Source: an uncultured Clostridia bacterium (GTDB lineage: Bacteria; Bacillota; Clostridia; TANB77; CAG-508). From it: a stretch of 64,000 nt of DNA. The translations under genes were made by a program, and so were the position numbers. The stretch lies in NCBI GenBank assembly GCA_934129895.1, contig CAKOWY010000004.1, forward strand, positions 1 to 64,000, read 5' to 3'. The notes below the pieces were generated by a model, which ran no database searches, was not told the origin of the DNA, and worked only from the letters and a program-made list of their open reading frames with translations. Position 1 is the first letter of the stretch, and every line of letters starts with the position of its first letter. Below, in pieces: positions 36,092 to 43,934 of the stretch.

Positions 36092-36359
36092 CACCCCCAT
36101 TTTTATTTTTTATAATTTTTTCTATTTGACTATATATTGTATCATCTATTTTTGTATTTAATGAACTTTCTATTTTTTTGTTCTTTTTAGCTTTATTTAA
36201 GCAGTTAATATCATAACAAATATAAGCTCCTCTTCCTGCTTCTTTTCCTTTTTCGTCAATTTTAACTATATTTTCTTTATTTTTTACAATTCTTAATAGT
36301 TCTTCTTTATTTTTTTGTGTCTTACAAATAACACAACTTCTTTGTGGTACGTTCTTCAA
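36078..36359 (-). CDS. rnpM: RNase P modulator RnpM (YlxR family)
   Basis: The 93-residue DUF448 protein has RSCVICKTQKNKEELLRIV and GRGAYICYDINC. It lies between nusA and infB as in most Firmicutes and its end overlaps the infB start. The L7Ae-like ylxQ gene often found next is absent here. Confidence 0.92.
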   Translation of the reverse strand: MKNVPQRSCVICKTQKNKEELLRIVKNKENIVKIDEKGKEAGRGAYICYDINCLNKAKKNKKIESSLNTKIDDTIYSQIEKIIKNKNGGDVIG

Positions 36360-36374
36360 TTCTACCTCCCAAAA

Positions 36375-37502
36375 TTACTCTTCTTTATTTTCTGCTTGTT
36401 CAACATCATTATCAGTTGCATTATTTGATTCTTGTTCTTTTTGAGCAAGTATTTCTCTAAATTGAGATTCTGTTTTTATATCAATCTTCCATCCTGTTAA
36501 TTTAGCAGCTAATCTAACATTTTGACCAGCTTTACCAATAGCCAATGAAAGTTGATCATCCTGAACTATTACTTGTGCAAATTTTTCTTCTTCATTTATA
36601 TCTACAGCCATAATTTGTGCTGGCAATAATGCTGCAGCTAAAAATGCACTTGGTTCTGGACTCCACTCTATTACATCAATCTTTTCTCCATGTAATTCAT
36701 TTATTACATTTTGTATACGAATTCCTTTTTGACCAACACATGAACCAACAGGATCTATATTCTCGTTTTGCGAATATACAGCAACTTTACATCTTTGACC
36801 AGGGTCTCTTGATACACTTTTTATTTCTATAAGCCCTTCATATATTTCTGGGATTTCAAATTCTAATAATTTTCTAACAAAATCCGGATGTGTTCTTGAA
36901 ACAATTGCATTTGGAACACCTTTTTCTCCTCTTTCAACATCAACTACATAAGCTTTGATTTTATCATTTACTTTATAAGTTTCTGTAGGAATTTGATCTT
37001 TAGCTAACATTATTCCTTCTAGTTTTCCTAAATCTAATACTACAATATGATTATCAGCTTTTTGAACTAATCCTGTAACTATTTCGCCTTTTCTTTCATT
37101 ATATTCATTGAAAACCATATTTCTTTCTGATTCTCTTAATTTTTGAATTATTACTTGTTTTGCTGTTTGAGCTGCAATTCTTCCAAAATCTCTTGGAACT
37201 ATTTCAACTTCTACACTATCACCTAATTTTAAGTCTTTATTTATTTTTTTTGCATCTTGTAAACTTATTTCTAGTGCATCATCTTTTGCTTCTTCCATTA
37301 CTTCTTTTATTGCAAATACATGTGTTGCACCTGTTTGTTCATCCATTTTTACATCTACATTTTCTAATGCATCAAAATTTCTCTTATATGCAGTTATTAA
37401 CGCTGTTCTTATTGATTCTAAAAGTTCCTCCTTTTTTATTCCTTTTTCTTTTTCTAATTCTTCTAAAGCTATTATTAATTCTTTATTATCAATCGCTTTC
37501 AT
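36375..37502 (-). CDS. nusA: Transcription termination/antitermination factor NusA
   Basis: The 375-residue protein has the N-terminal RNA-polymerase-binding domain, an S1 domain (GEIVTGLVQKADNHIVVLDLG) and two KH domains (PVGSCVGQKGIRIQNV and SLAIGKAGQNVRLAAKL). The acidic repeats of proteobacterial NusA are absent, as usual in Firmicutes. The C-terminus ends in a short acidic tail. Confidence 0.95.
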   Translation of the reverse strand: MKAIDNKELIIALEELEKEKGIKKEELLESIRTALITAYKRNFDALENVDVKMDEQTGATHVFAIKEVMEEAKDDALEISLQDAKKINKDLKLGDSVEVEIVPRDFGRIAAQTAKQVIIQKLRESERNMVFNEYNERKGEIVTGLVQKADNHIVVLDLGKLEGIMLAKDQIPTETYKVNDKIKAYVVDVERGEKGVPNAIVSRTHPDFVRKLLEFEIPEIYEGLIEIKSVSRDPGQRCKVAVYSQNENIDPVGSCVGQKGIRIQNVINELHGEKIDVIEWSPEPSAFLAAALLPAQIMAVDINEEEKFAQVIVQDDQLSLAIGKAGQNVRLAAKLTGWKIDIKTESQFREILAQKEQESNNATDNDVEQAENKEE

Positions 37503-37527
37503 TTTTTTATCAATCCTTTCTTATATA

Positions 37528-37983
37528 TTACCATTCATATACCGTTTTTATTTGTGCTATATTTTTTCTTTCTATTGTTATTTCTGATTCTGCTTCTATT
37601 GTTATTTCATCTTTATTAAATGATTTTAGTTTTCCTATATATTCTTTCTTTCCATTATTATCTTTTTTGAAAAGTTTTATTTCTACATTTTGAGAAATGT
37701 TTTGTTGTAGATGTTCATCTCTTCTTAGCTTTCTTTCTATTCCTGGTGATGATACTTCTAAAAAATATTGTTCTTTTATGTAATCTGCTCTATCTAGTAA
37801 TTCATTTATTTCATCACTTACTTTTTCACAATCATTTAAGTCTATTCCATTTGTTTTGTCTATATACACTCTTAAATAATAGTTTGGTCCTTCTTTAACA
37901 TATTCAACATCATACAAATTGTATCCTAATTTTTCGATTGGTTCTTTAACAAGTTGTTCTACTTTTTCTTCTATTTTTGTCAT
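37528..37983 (-). CDS. rimP: Ribosome maturation factor RimP
   Basis: The 151-residue protein has VEQLVKEPIEKLGYNLYDVEYVKEG, CEKVSDEINELLD and the conserved YFLEVSSPGIERKLR. It helps 30S assembly and heads the nusA-infB operon. AAAGGAGGG precedes its ATG. Confidence 0.95.
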   Translation of the reverse strand: MTKIEEKVEQLVKEPIEKLGYNLYDVEYVKEGPNYYLRVYIDKTNGIDLNDCEKVSDEINELLDRADYIKEQYFLEVSSPGIERKLRRDEHLQQNISQNVEIKLFKKDNNGKKEYIGKLKSFNKDEITIEAESEITIERKNIAQIKTVYEW

Positions 37984-38030
37984 AAACCCTCCTTTTATAA
38001 AAATTATTTTTTATGGTACAAGTAAAGAGT

Positions 38031-38102
38031 AGGATTTGTTCCTACTCTTCTCCGCTCTTTTTAGTACTTTATTATTATACCCTATTTTTCCAAATAATGC
38101 AA
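38031..38102 (-). promoter_or_regulatory. rimP-nusA-infB operon promoter and leader hairpin
   Basis: Minus-strand TTGCAT (38102-38097), a 17-base spacer and TATAAT (38079-38074). The leader then contains a perfect 9-10-bp hairpin (AGAGTAGGA with TCCTACTCT, 38053-38031) followed by only three T. It is a possible attenuation or stabilising element before rimP. Confidence 0.7.
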
Positions 38103-38131
38103 GGGTTTTAAGAAATTTTTTCTAATAGTAT

Positions 38132-38160
38132 TTAACATTTTCTTATACTTTTCATATATT
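38132..38160 (+). promoter_or_regulatory. Promoter of the 55-residue gene
   Basis: TTAACA (38132-38137), a 17-base spacer and TATATT (38155-38160). The start codon follows at 38177. Confidence 0.5.
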
Positions 38161-38176
38161 ATTTCAGGTGAATATT

Positions 38177-38344
38177 ATGAATTCTTCTGAATTAGTTACA
38201 CTAGTATCTTTTCTTTCTTGCCTAATAGCTGATAGTTATGATAATAACCAACTAGCAGTCTTAGCTGCTGTTTTTACACAACTGGGTGACTCTTTATCAA
38301 CAATATTAGCTAACAATGATTTTTTAGACAAAAAGTGTCGTTAG
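38177..38344 (+). CDS. 55-residue DUF6774-like small protein
   Basis: A short gene between two divergent operons. An ATG 6 bases after AGGTGA starts a protein with ELVTLVSFLSCLIAD and QLAVLAAVFTQLGDSLSTI. This helical pattern, ending in FTQLGD-L-TI, is widespread in Clostridia (DUF6774). It has its own promoter and a terminator-like hairpin behind it. Function is unknown. Confidence 0.75.
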   Translation: MNSSELVTLVSFLSCLIADSYDNNQLAVLAAVFTQLGDSLSTILANNDFLDKKCR

Positions 38345-38400
38345 CATAAACTCCATTGGAACTTATACTAACGGCACTCATCTTTTAGTTTTACTTTTAT
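38334..38400 (+). terminator. Terminator after the 55-residue gene
   Basis: CGTTAG (38339-38344) and flanking AGTG pair with CTAACGGCACT (about 38369-38380) across a large loop, followed by a T-rich tail to 38400. The stem overlaps the stop codon. The opposite gene ends at 38401, so it may be bidirectional. Confidence 0.55.
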
Positions 38401-39273
38401 TTATATATCTATAATTCCATTAATCCCATATAATTCTTTTATACTAATATTGTTTTTTTGAATTTTTCTTTTTATATTTTTATATGTATCTCTAACATAT
38501 AAATCTGCCTCAATTAAATCTTTTTGTTTATATTTTTCTATTCCTTCTCTCCATATAAATTCTTTTCTTCCAATTTCAACTTCATAATCATTTATGATAA
38601 TTCCATTAAAACGTATTGAGTCTATTTTTATACTTTCTTCTACATTTATTATAATCGCATTTTCAAATATCTTATATTGATTTATTAATTCTTGATTGAA
38701 ATCCATATTTAATATAATTTGTGATTTTAAAAGACTTTTATTTTTGTTATTTGATAAAATTATTACTATACCTTCTTTTTCCTTTATTTCTTTCTCAATC
38801 TTTCTTAATTTTTCTATATGATTTGTAACAATTGTTAGTTTCTTATATTGTTTTGATAAATTTTTTATTATCTCTATTAATAAATCTGTAATTTCATTTG
38901 CAGTTATTGCAATTTCTGTTTCAGCTTTAATTATTTGTTTTTTATTTACTATGTATTCTAAAATGTCTAAAATTAAATATCTTTCCAGCCACTTTCCATC
39001 AAATATCTTTATATCATTTGCTCTTAATAAATTTAATAGATTATTACATTCTATAATTCTTTTATCAATTACAACATTATTTGCTCCGTTTAATAATAAT
39101 TTTTTGACTAACTTTTGTGAATTTTTTCCTTTGGATAAATCAAAATATATTTTAACATTGTCTTTTTCGAATTGTATTTTTCTACCAATTATTTTATGCT
39201 TATCCATTTTTTCTAAATAATATGTTTTTATTGTAATCACCTCATTTAATTTTATTACAAAATCAAATGGCAT
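38401..39273 (-). CDS. Hypothetical protein with a possible Rossmann-like C-terminal half (about 280 aa)
   Basis: The N-terminal half is rich in Lys/Asn with beta-strand-like KIYFDLSKG and VVIDKRIIEC. The C-terminal half (AITANEITDLLIEII, then KKLTIVTNHIEKLRKIEKEI, then GIVIILSNNK) alternates strands and helices like a dinucleotide-binding fold without a glycine-rich loop. The start is unclear: the ATG at 39273 overlaps a predicted -10 (39277-39272), while a perfect GAGGTG (39243-39238) precedes codons ATT-ACA-ATA with no AUG near. Lone gene divergent from mutS2; function unknown. Confidence 0.7.
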   Translation of the reverse strand: MPFDFVIKLNEVITIKTYYLEKMDKHKIIGRKIQFEKDNVKIYFDLSKGKNSQKLVKKLLLNGANNVVIDKRIIECNNLLNLLRANDIKIFDGKWLERYLILDILEYIVNKKQIIKAETEIAITANEITDLLIEIIKNLSKQYKKLTIVTNHIEKLRKIEKEIKEKEGIVIILSNNKNKSLLKSQIILNMDFNQELINQYKIFENAIIINVEESIKIDSIRFNGIIINDYEVEIGRKEFIWREGIEKYKQKDLIEADLYVRDTYKNIKRKIQKNNISIKELYGINGIIDI

Positions 39274-39301
39274 ATTACACGTTTTTTCATATATAGTTCA
39301 A
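39272..39301 (-). promoter_or_regulatory. Promoter of the 38401 gene
   Basis: Minus-strand TTGAAC (39301-39296), an 18-base spacer and TAATAT (39277-39272). Confidence 0.5.
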
Positions 39302-39353
39302 AACGTTTGTTCCAAGCACCAAGTTCTTTTTATTAAAACTATGGCAATATTCC

Positions 39354-39382
39354 TTGAATTTTCTTACCATTTGTGGCATAAT
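39354..39382 (+). promoter_or_regulatory. mutS2 promoter
   Basis: TTGAAT (39354-39359), a 17-base spacer and CATAAT (39377-39382), about 37 bases before the mutS2 ATG. Confidence 0.55.
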
Positions 39383-39418
39383 AAGTATATTGAATTTGAA
39401 AAGAGGATTTAGTTAGAA

Positions 39419-41773
39419 ATGAACAACAATTTAAAAAAACTAGAATATGATAAAATATTAGAAAAAGTATCACATTTTTGTAAAACATATTTAGGAAAAA
39501 AATATGCTCTTGATTTACGTCCTTCACAAGATGTACAAGAAGTACAAAAAAACTTAAACGAAACAAACCAAGGAGTTGTATTAATTCAAAGAAACAGCAC
39601 TCCTCCAATTGGTGAAATAGCAGATATTACTATATACCTAAAAACATTAGATGGTTGTGGTTCTTTAAGCATTAAAGCATTAATTGAATTACAAAATATT
39701 TTGCAGATGGCTGAAGATTTAAAAGAATATTTTTCAAAAGATTTCTTATTAACATCAGATTTTTCTGCATTAGAACCTTATTTTAATGAATTATATGTAA
39801 ATCAAAGTATAGTTTCAACATTTGCAAAATCAATTATAGATGAAGATAATATAGCAGATACAGCATCAGCAAAATTACAAGATATTAGAAGAAGAGAAAG
39901 AAGAATTGAACAAGATATTAGAGCAAAATTAAATGTTATCCTACATTCTTCAACATATTCAAAATATATGAGAGAAAATCTTGTTACAATTCGTAGTGGT
40001 AGATATGTAATACCTGTAAAAGAAGAATATCGTTCTTCTATAAAAGGATTTGTACATGATGTCTCAAGTAGTGGATCAACTGTTTTTATAGAGCCTCTTG
40101 TTGTATTTGACTTAAATAATGAACTTTCAAATCTTCATATCGAAGAAGAACAAGAAATTGAAAGAATTTTACAAAATTTAAGTGGATTACTTTTCCCTTA
40201 TACAAAAGAATTGCAAAATGACGCAGAACTTATTGGTAAATTAGATTTTATTTTTGGAAAAGCACGTTATTCTATTGATTTAAACTGCTCTACTCCTAAA
40301 ATTAATAAACAAAAACAATTAAATTTAATAAATGCTCGTCATCCATTAATTGACCAAGAAAAAGTTGTTCCATCTTCAATAGAATTGGGAAAAGACTTTA
40401 ATGTTTTAATTATAACAGGACCTAATACTGGTGGAAAAACAGTTACTTTAAAAACAATCGGTCTTTTATCTGCAATGGCTTGTAGTGGATTAAATATCCC
40501 AGCAGATGAACATTCAAGTATTTATGTATTTGATCAAATATTTGCAGATATTGGAGATGAACAAAGTATTAGTGAATCTTTAAGTACTTTCTCATCACAC
40601 ATGAGCAATATAGTAAAAATAACATCACAAGCAACAGAAAATAGCTTAATCTTAGTTGATGAATTAGGTTCTGGTACAGACCCTTTAGAAGGCGCAAACT
40701 TAGCAATAAGTATTTTACAATATTTTTCAGAATTAGGTGCAATTGTCGTTTCAACATCACATTATCAAGAATTAAAAAAATATGCTTTAGTTACACCTAA
40801 TTTCAAAAATGCAAGTGTTGAATTTGATATAGAAAACCTTCGTCCTACTTATAAATTATTAGTTGGTATTCCTGGAAAAAGTAATGCTTTTGCTATTAGT
40901 AGAAAATTAGGTTTAGATGAAAAAATTATAAACAGAGCTTCTTCTATGATTGATAAAGAAACTATTAATTTAGAAGATTTACTAAAAAATATTTATGATT
41001 CAAAATCTGAAATTGAAAAAGAAAAAGAACTTACTTCTAAAACTTTACAAGAGGCTAAAGAATTAAAAGAATCTTTAAAACACCAAAACACTGATGTTAT
41101 TAATAAAGAAAAAGAATTAATTGCAAATGCAAAACAAGAAGCAAAACAAATATTATTAGATGCCAAAGAAACTGCTGATTCTATTATAAAAGATATAAAC
41201 TCTAGTAAATCAGCATCACAAGCAAATAAATTGAGAAATGAATTAAACGAAAAAATTTCTAATACAAAAATTGATAAAAAAGAAATTGAAGTTAAACACC
41301 CTATTCAAAGAGATTTAATAAAACCTGGCTTAACTGTATATGTTACAAATTATAATTCTGATGGAATTGTAATGTCAAACATTTCTAGAGATGATAAAGT
41401 ACAAGTTCAAATTGGTGCAATGAAGCTTAATGTCGATATTAAATATTTACAAGAAAAAATATCTTCATCCAAAACTGAAAAGAACTATTCTTATACTGGT
41501 AGAAATAATTTAAAATCACAATCTGTAAGTCCTGAAATAAACTTACTTGGTTTAACAGTTGACGAAGCGGTTCCACTTGTTGATAAATATTTGGATGATT
41601 GCTTTATGGCAAAACTTTCTCCTGTTCGTATTGTTCATGGAAAAGGTACTGGTGCATTAAGAAATGGTATTCATAAATATTTAAAAACAAATAAATATGT
41701 TGATTCTTACAGAATGGGAACATTTGGTGAAGGTGAAATGGGAGTTACAATAGTAACATTAAAAATAAAATAA
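39419..41773 (+). CDS. mutS2: MutS2 ATPase/endonuclease
   Basis: The 784-residue protein has the MutS core with Walker A GPNTGGKTVTLKT, LVDELGSGTDPLEGA and STSHYQELK. A coiled-coil stretch (about 520-630, Glu/Lys-rich) and a C-terminal Smr domain (LDLR-like LLGLTVDEAVPLV, then VRIVHGKGTGALRNGI) follow. MutS2 acts in recombination control and on collided ribosomes in Firmicutes, not in mismatch repair. AGAGGA lies 14 bases before the ATG. Confidence 0.95.
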   Translation: MNNNLKKLEYDKILEKVSHFCKTYLGKKYALDLRPSQDVQEVQKNLNETNQGVVLIQRNSTPPIGEIADITIYLKTLDGCGSLSIKALIELQNILQMAEDLKEYFSKDFLLTSDFSALEPYFNELYVNQSIVSTFAKSIIDEDNIADTASAKLQDIRRRERRIEQDIRAKLNVILHSSTYSKYMRENLVTIRSGRYVIPVKEEYRSSIKGFVHDVSSSGSTVFIEPLVVFDLNNELSNLHIEEEQEIERILQNLSGLLFPYTKELQNDAELIGKLDFIFGKARYSIDLNCSTPKINKQKQLNLINARHPLIDQEKVVPSSIELGKDFNVLIITGPNTGGKTVTLKTIGLLSAMACSGLNIPADEHSSIYVFDQIFADIGDEQSISESLSTFSSHMSNIVKITSQATENSLILVDELGSGTDPLEGANLAISILQYFSELGAIVVSTSHYQELKKYALVTPNFKNASVEFDIENLRPTYKLLVGIPGKSNAFAISRKLGLDEKIINRASSMIDKETINLEDLLKNIYDSKSEIEKEKELTSKTLQEAKELKESLKHQNTDVINKEKELIANAKQEAKQILLDAKETADSIIKDINSSKSASQANKLRNELNEKISNTKIDKKEIEVKHPIQRDLIKPGLTVYVTNYNSDGIVMSNISRDDKVQVQIGAMKLNVDIKYLQEKISSSKTEKNYSYTGRNNLKSQSVSPEINLLGLTVDEAVPLVDKYLDDCFMAKLSPVRIVHGKGTGALRNGIHKYLKTNKYVDSYRMGTFGEGEMGVTIVTLKIK

Positions 41774-41800
41774 GTAGAGATTATTCTCTACTTATTTTTT
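41769..41800. terminator. Bidirectional terminator
   Basis: A 12-bp stem (41769-41780 with 41785-41796) ends in a T-run at 41795-41800. It lies between the convergent mutS2 and beta-helix genes and overlaps both ends. Confidence 0.85.
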
Positions 41801-42457
41801 ATCAACTATTTCATTTTGATTTTTATAAATTGAATTTGCTGTAATCACACCTCTTACAGATGAAAGTGGATATATATTAGTATGTGGTCCAATTACTGTT
41901 CCAGGATTTAGAACACTTCCACATCCAACTTCTACTTCATCACCAACCATTGCGCCAAATTTTTTTAAACCTGTTTCAATTTTATCTTTTCCATTTTTTA
42001 CAATAACAAGTTTTTTATCGGATTTTACATTTGATGTTATTGATCCTGCTCCTAAATGTGATTTATAACCTAAAATTGAGTCTCCAACATAATTGTAATG
42101 TGGAACTTGAACATTATCAAATAATATAACATTTTTTAATTCTGTAGAGTTTCCAACAACTGCATTATTTCCAACTATGGCTTTTCCTCTAATAAAAGCA
42201 CAATGTCTTACTTCTGCATATTCTCCAATAATTGCAGGGCCTTTTATATATGCTGATGGATATACAGTTGCTGATTTTGCAATCCATATATTTTCACCTT
42301 TTAATTCATAAATTTCTTTGTCTAATTTATTTCCAAGTTCTATTATAAAATCACTAATTTCAGGTAGTACTTCCCATGGATATTCATATTTTTCTAATAA
42401 TTCTTTTGCAATTGTATGATTTAAATCATATAATTTTTTTATTTTACATTCTTCCAT
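41792..42457 (-). CDS. Left-handed beta-helix protein, GlmU C-terminal-like
   Basis: The 221-residue protein is mostly hexapeptide repeats (IWIAKSATVYPSAYIKGPAIIGEYAEVRH is the start of the coil). It has N-terminal helices and an acetyltransferase-like GAGSITSNVKSDKK segment and C-terminal GSVLNPGTVIGPHTNIYPLS, like the C-terminal acetyltransferase half of GlmU. No nucleotidyltransferase domain is attached. It lies directly downstream of a eukaryote-type UDP-sugar pyrophosphorylase, so together they may replace GlmU functions (inference). Confidence 0.8.
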   Translation of the reverse strand: MEECKIKKLYDLNHTIAKELLEKYEYPWEVLPEISDFIIELGNKLDKEIYELKGENIWIAKSATVYPSAYIKGPAIIGEYAEVRHCAFIRGKAIVGNNAVVGNSTELKNVILFDNVQVPHYNYVGDSILGYKSHLGAGSITSNVKSDKKLVIVKNGKDKIETGLKKFGAMVGDEVEVGCGSVLNPGTVIGPHTNIYPLSSVRGVITANSIYKNQNEIVDKK

Positions 42458-42488
42458 TTTTTCAATTCCTCTCTATATCAGGAAAAAA

Positions 42489-43739
42489 TTATTTTTTCAT
42501 TTTATTCCAATATTTTTCATATAATTCTTTTGCTGTTTTTGGACTATCAACACCATCTTTATTTTTTACTGGTGCAAAGTCATCTTCTCTTTTACCTCTC
42601 AATATTGCAATATCATCAAAAAATTCAAATGCATCAAAAATAAATGATTCAAATTTATATGAATTTGGTTCTGTTGGAATAACTTCTTTTCCGTCTTCAT
42701 CAATATAAGCATTTTTCTTAAATGCACTATGATATATTAATGTTTCTTTACTAATCTTTTCAATTGCATCAATTGTATATAAATTACACATTATATGTGA
42801 TTCACCATATTTTAATTCTCCATCAGAATCAATTTCTTCTGCCATTTTTTCTGGTAATTCAGTATACTCTATTACTTTTGGATGTCCATTCATTTTACAA
42901 AATACTCCAACTCTCTCATGTGGATTTGCTTTTACTACTGATTTAGATGCAATTTGTGCACCTTTATCAATTGCCATTCCTAATAAAGTTACATCTACCA
43001 TTTTTAATAAAGCATTATCAACTGATCCTATAAATACCCATTTTATGCCTTTTTCTTTCATATCAGCTAAACATCCGCTTCTTCTTAAAGAAGAATATGT
43101 TCCACCATTTCCATCTGATGCCTCACGTATTTTATGATCTTTTCCCATTAATAATTTTCCTTCTGTATTTATTAATGGTAACTCACTTTGAGAAAATATC
43201 TTTATGTACTTTTTATCATATCCAAAATAATTATTTTTTTCAAGAAATTCTACAGTAGCTTCATTATTTTCTTGACTTGTCATTATATACCAATTTATTG
43301 TTATTCCATATTTTTGATTTGCTTCTTTTAAATTATCAACAAGTATTTCAAATAAGTACTTGCCTTTTCCATATACGTCTAATTTAAATGTTCCTTTTGG
43401 ACCATTATGTCCAAGTCTTGTTCCTTGACCACCTGCCATTGTAACAACAGCATATTGTCCATTTTTTACAACATCACTACCTAATTTATCAAATTTTTGT
43501 AATTGTTCTAAAGAAAGCTTTGCCTTATCTAAATATTTTAATGGTTCTATTTTGCTCTCTTTAAATTCTATTGTTTTTTTAGTATTATTATATAATTCTG
43601 TAATTTGATGAAAATCAATTTTTTGTATCTGCTCAATTAATTTATTTGCATCTTCATCATTCATTTTTTCCAAATAATTTATTATATGTTCTTGATTATA
43701 CTCTTTTAATAATTCTATTGTTTCTTGCCTTTTATCCAT
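42489..43739 (-). CDS. UDPGP-family UDP-sugar pyrophosphorylase (AGX1/UAP-like)
   Basis: The 416-residue enzyme has the UDPGP-family nucleotide loop MAGGQGTRLGHNGPKGTF (about residues 100-117) and the later SSLRRSGCLADMKEKGIKWVFIGSVDN segment. This group is closer to eukaryotic UDP-N-acetylhexosamine pyrophosphorylase than to bacterial GalU or GlmU. It probably makes UDP-GlcNAc or UDP-glucose from UTP and sugar-1-phosphate. The exact sugar is not resolved by sequence. Confidence 0.88.
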   Translation of the reverse strand: MDKRQETIELLKEYNQEHIINYLEKMNDEDANKLIEQIQKIDFHQITELYNNTKKTIEFKESKIEPLKYLDKAKLSLEQLQKFDKLGSDVVKNGQYAVVTMAGGQGTRLGHNGPKGTFKLDVYGKGKYLFEILVDNLKEANQKYGITINWYIMTSQENNEATVEFLEKNNYFGYDKKYIKIFSQSELPLINTEGKLLMGKDHKIREASDGNGGTYSSLRRSGCLADMKEKGIKWVFIGSVDNALLKMVDVTLLGMAIDKGAQIASKSVVKANPHERVGVFCKMNGHPKVIEYTELPEKMAEEIDSDGELKYGESHIMCNLYTIDAIEKISKETLIYHSAFKKNAYIDEDGKEVIPTEPNSYKFESFIFDAFEFFDDIAILRGKREDDFAPVKNKDGVDSPKTAKELYEKYWNKMKK

Positions 43740-43846
43740 TTTTTTTGTTCTCCTTTTTGCTTATTAACTTAAACTGTTCCCCTAATTTATTATATGATTC
43801 TCAATAGCCCAATTCTATCATATTTATTTTTTTTTTGCAATAGTTA

Positions 43847-43874
43847 TCATATTTCTTAATAATTACCATATATA
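43847..43874 (+). promoter_or_regulatory. Sigma-E-like promoter of spoIVA
   Basis: TCATATT (43847-43853), a 13-base gap and CATATATA (43867-43874) resemble the sigma-E form KMATATT-N14-CATACAMT. This fits the known mother-cell control of spoIVA in Bacillus. Confidence 0.5.
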
Positions 43875-43934
43875 TTAGTAAAAGTTTAGTTTGTTTTAAA
43901 CAAAAGATTTTAGAAATGTATAGGAGGTATATTA

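Noticed and set aside
37160..37693. 177-codon Leu/His-rich plus-strand frame across nusA and rimP
   Set aside because: It is antisense to two clear genes and has an implausible composition.
39339..39608. Minus-strand frame at the start of mutS2
   Set aside because: It covers the mutS2 promoter and start region; composition is typical of a shadow frame.
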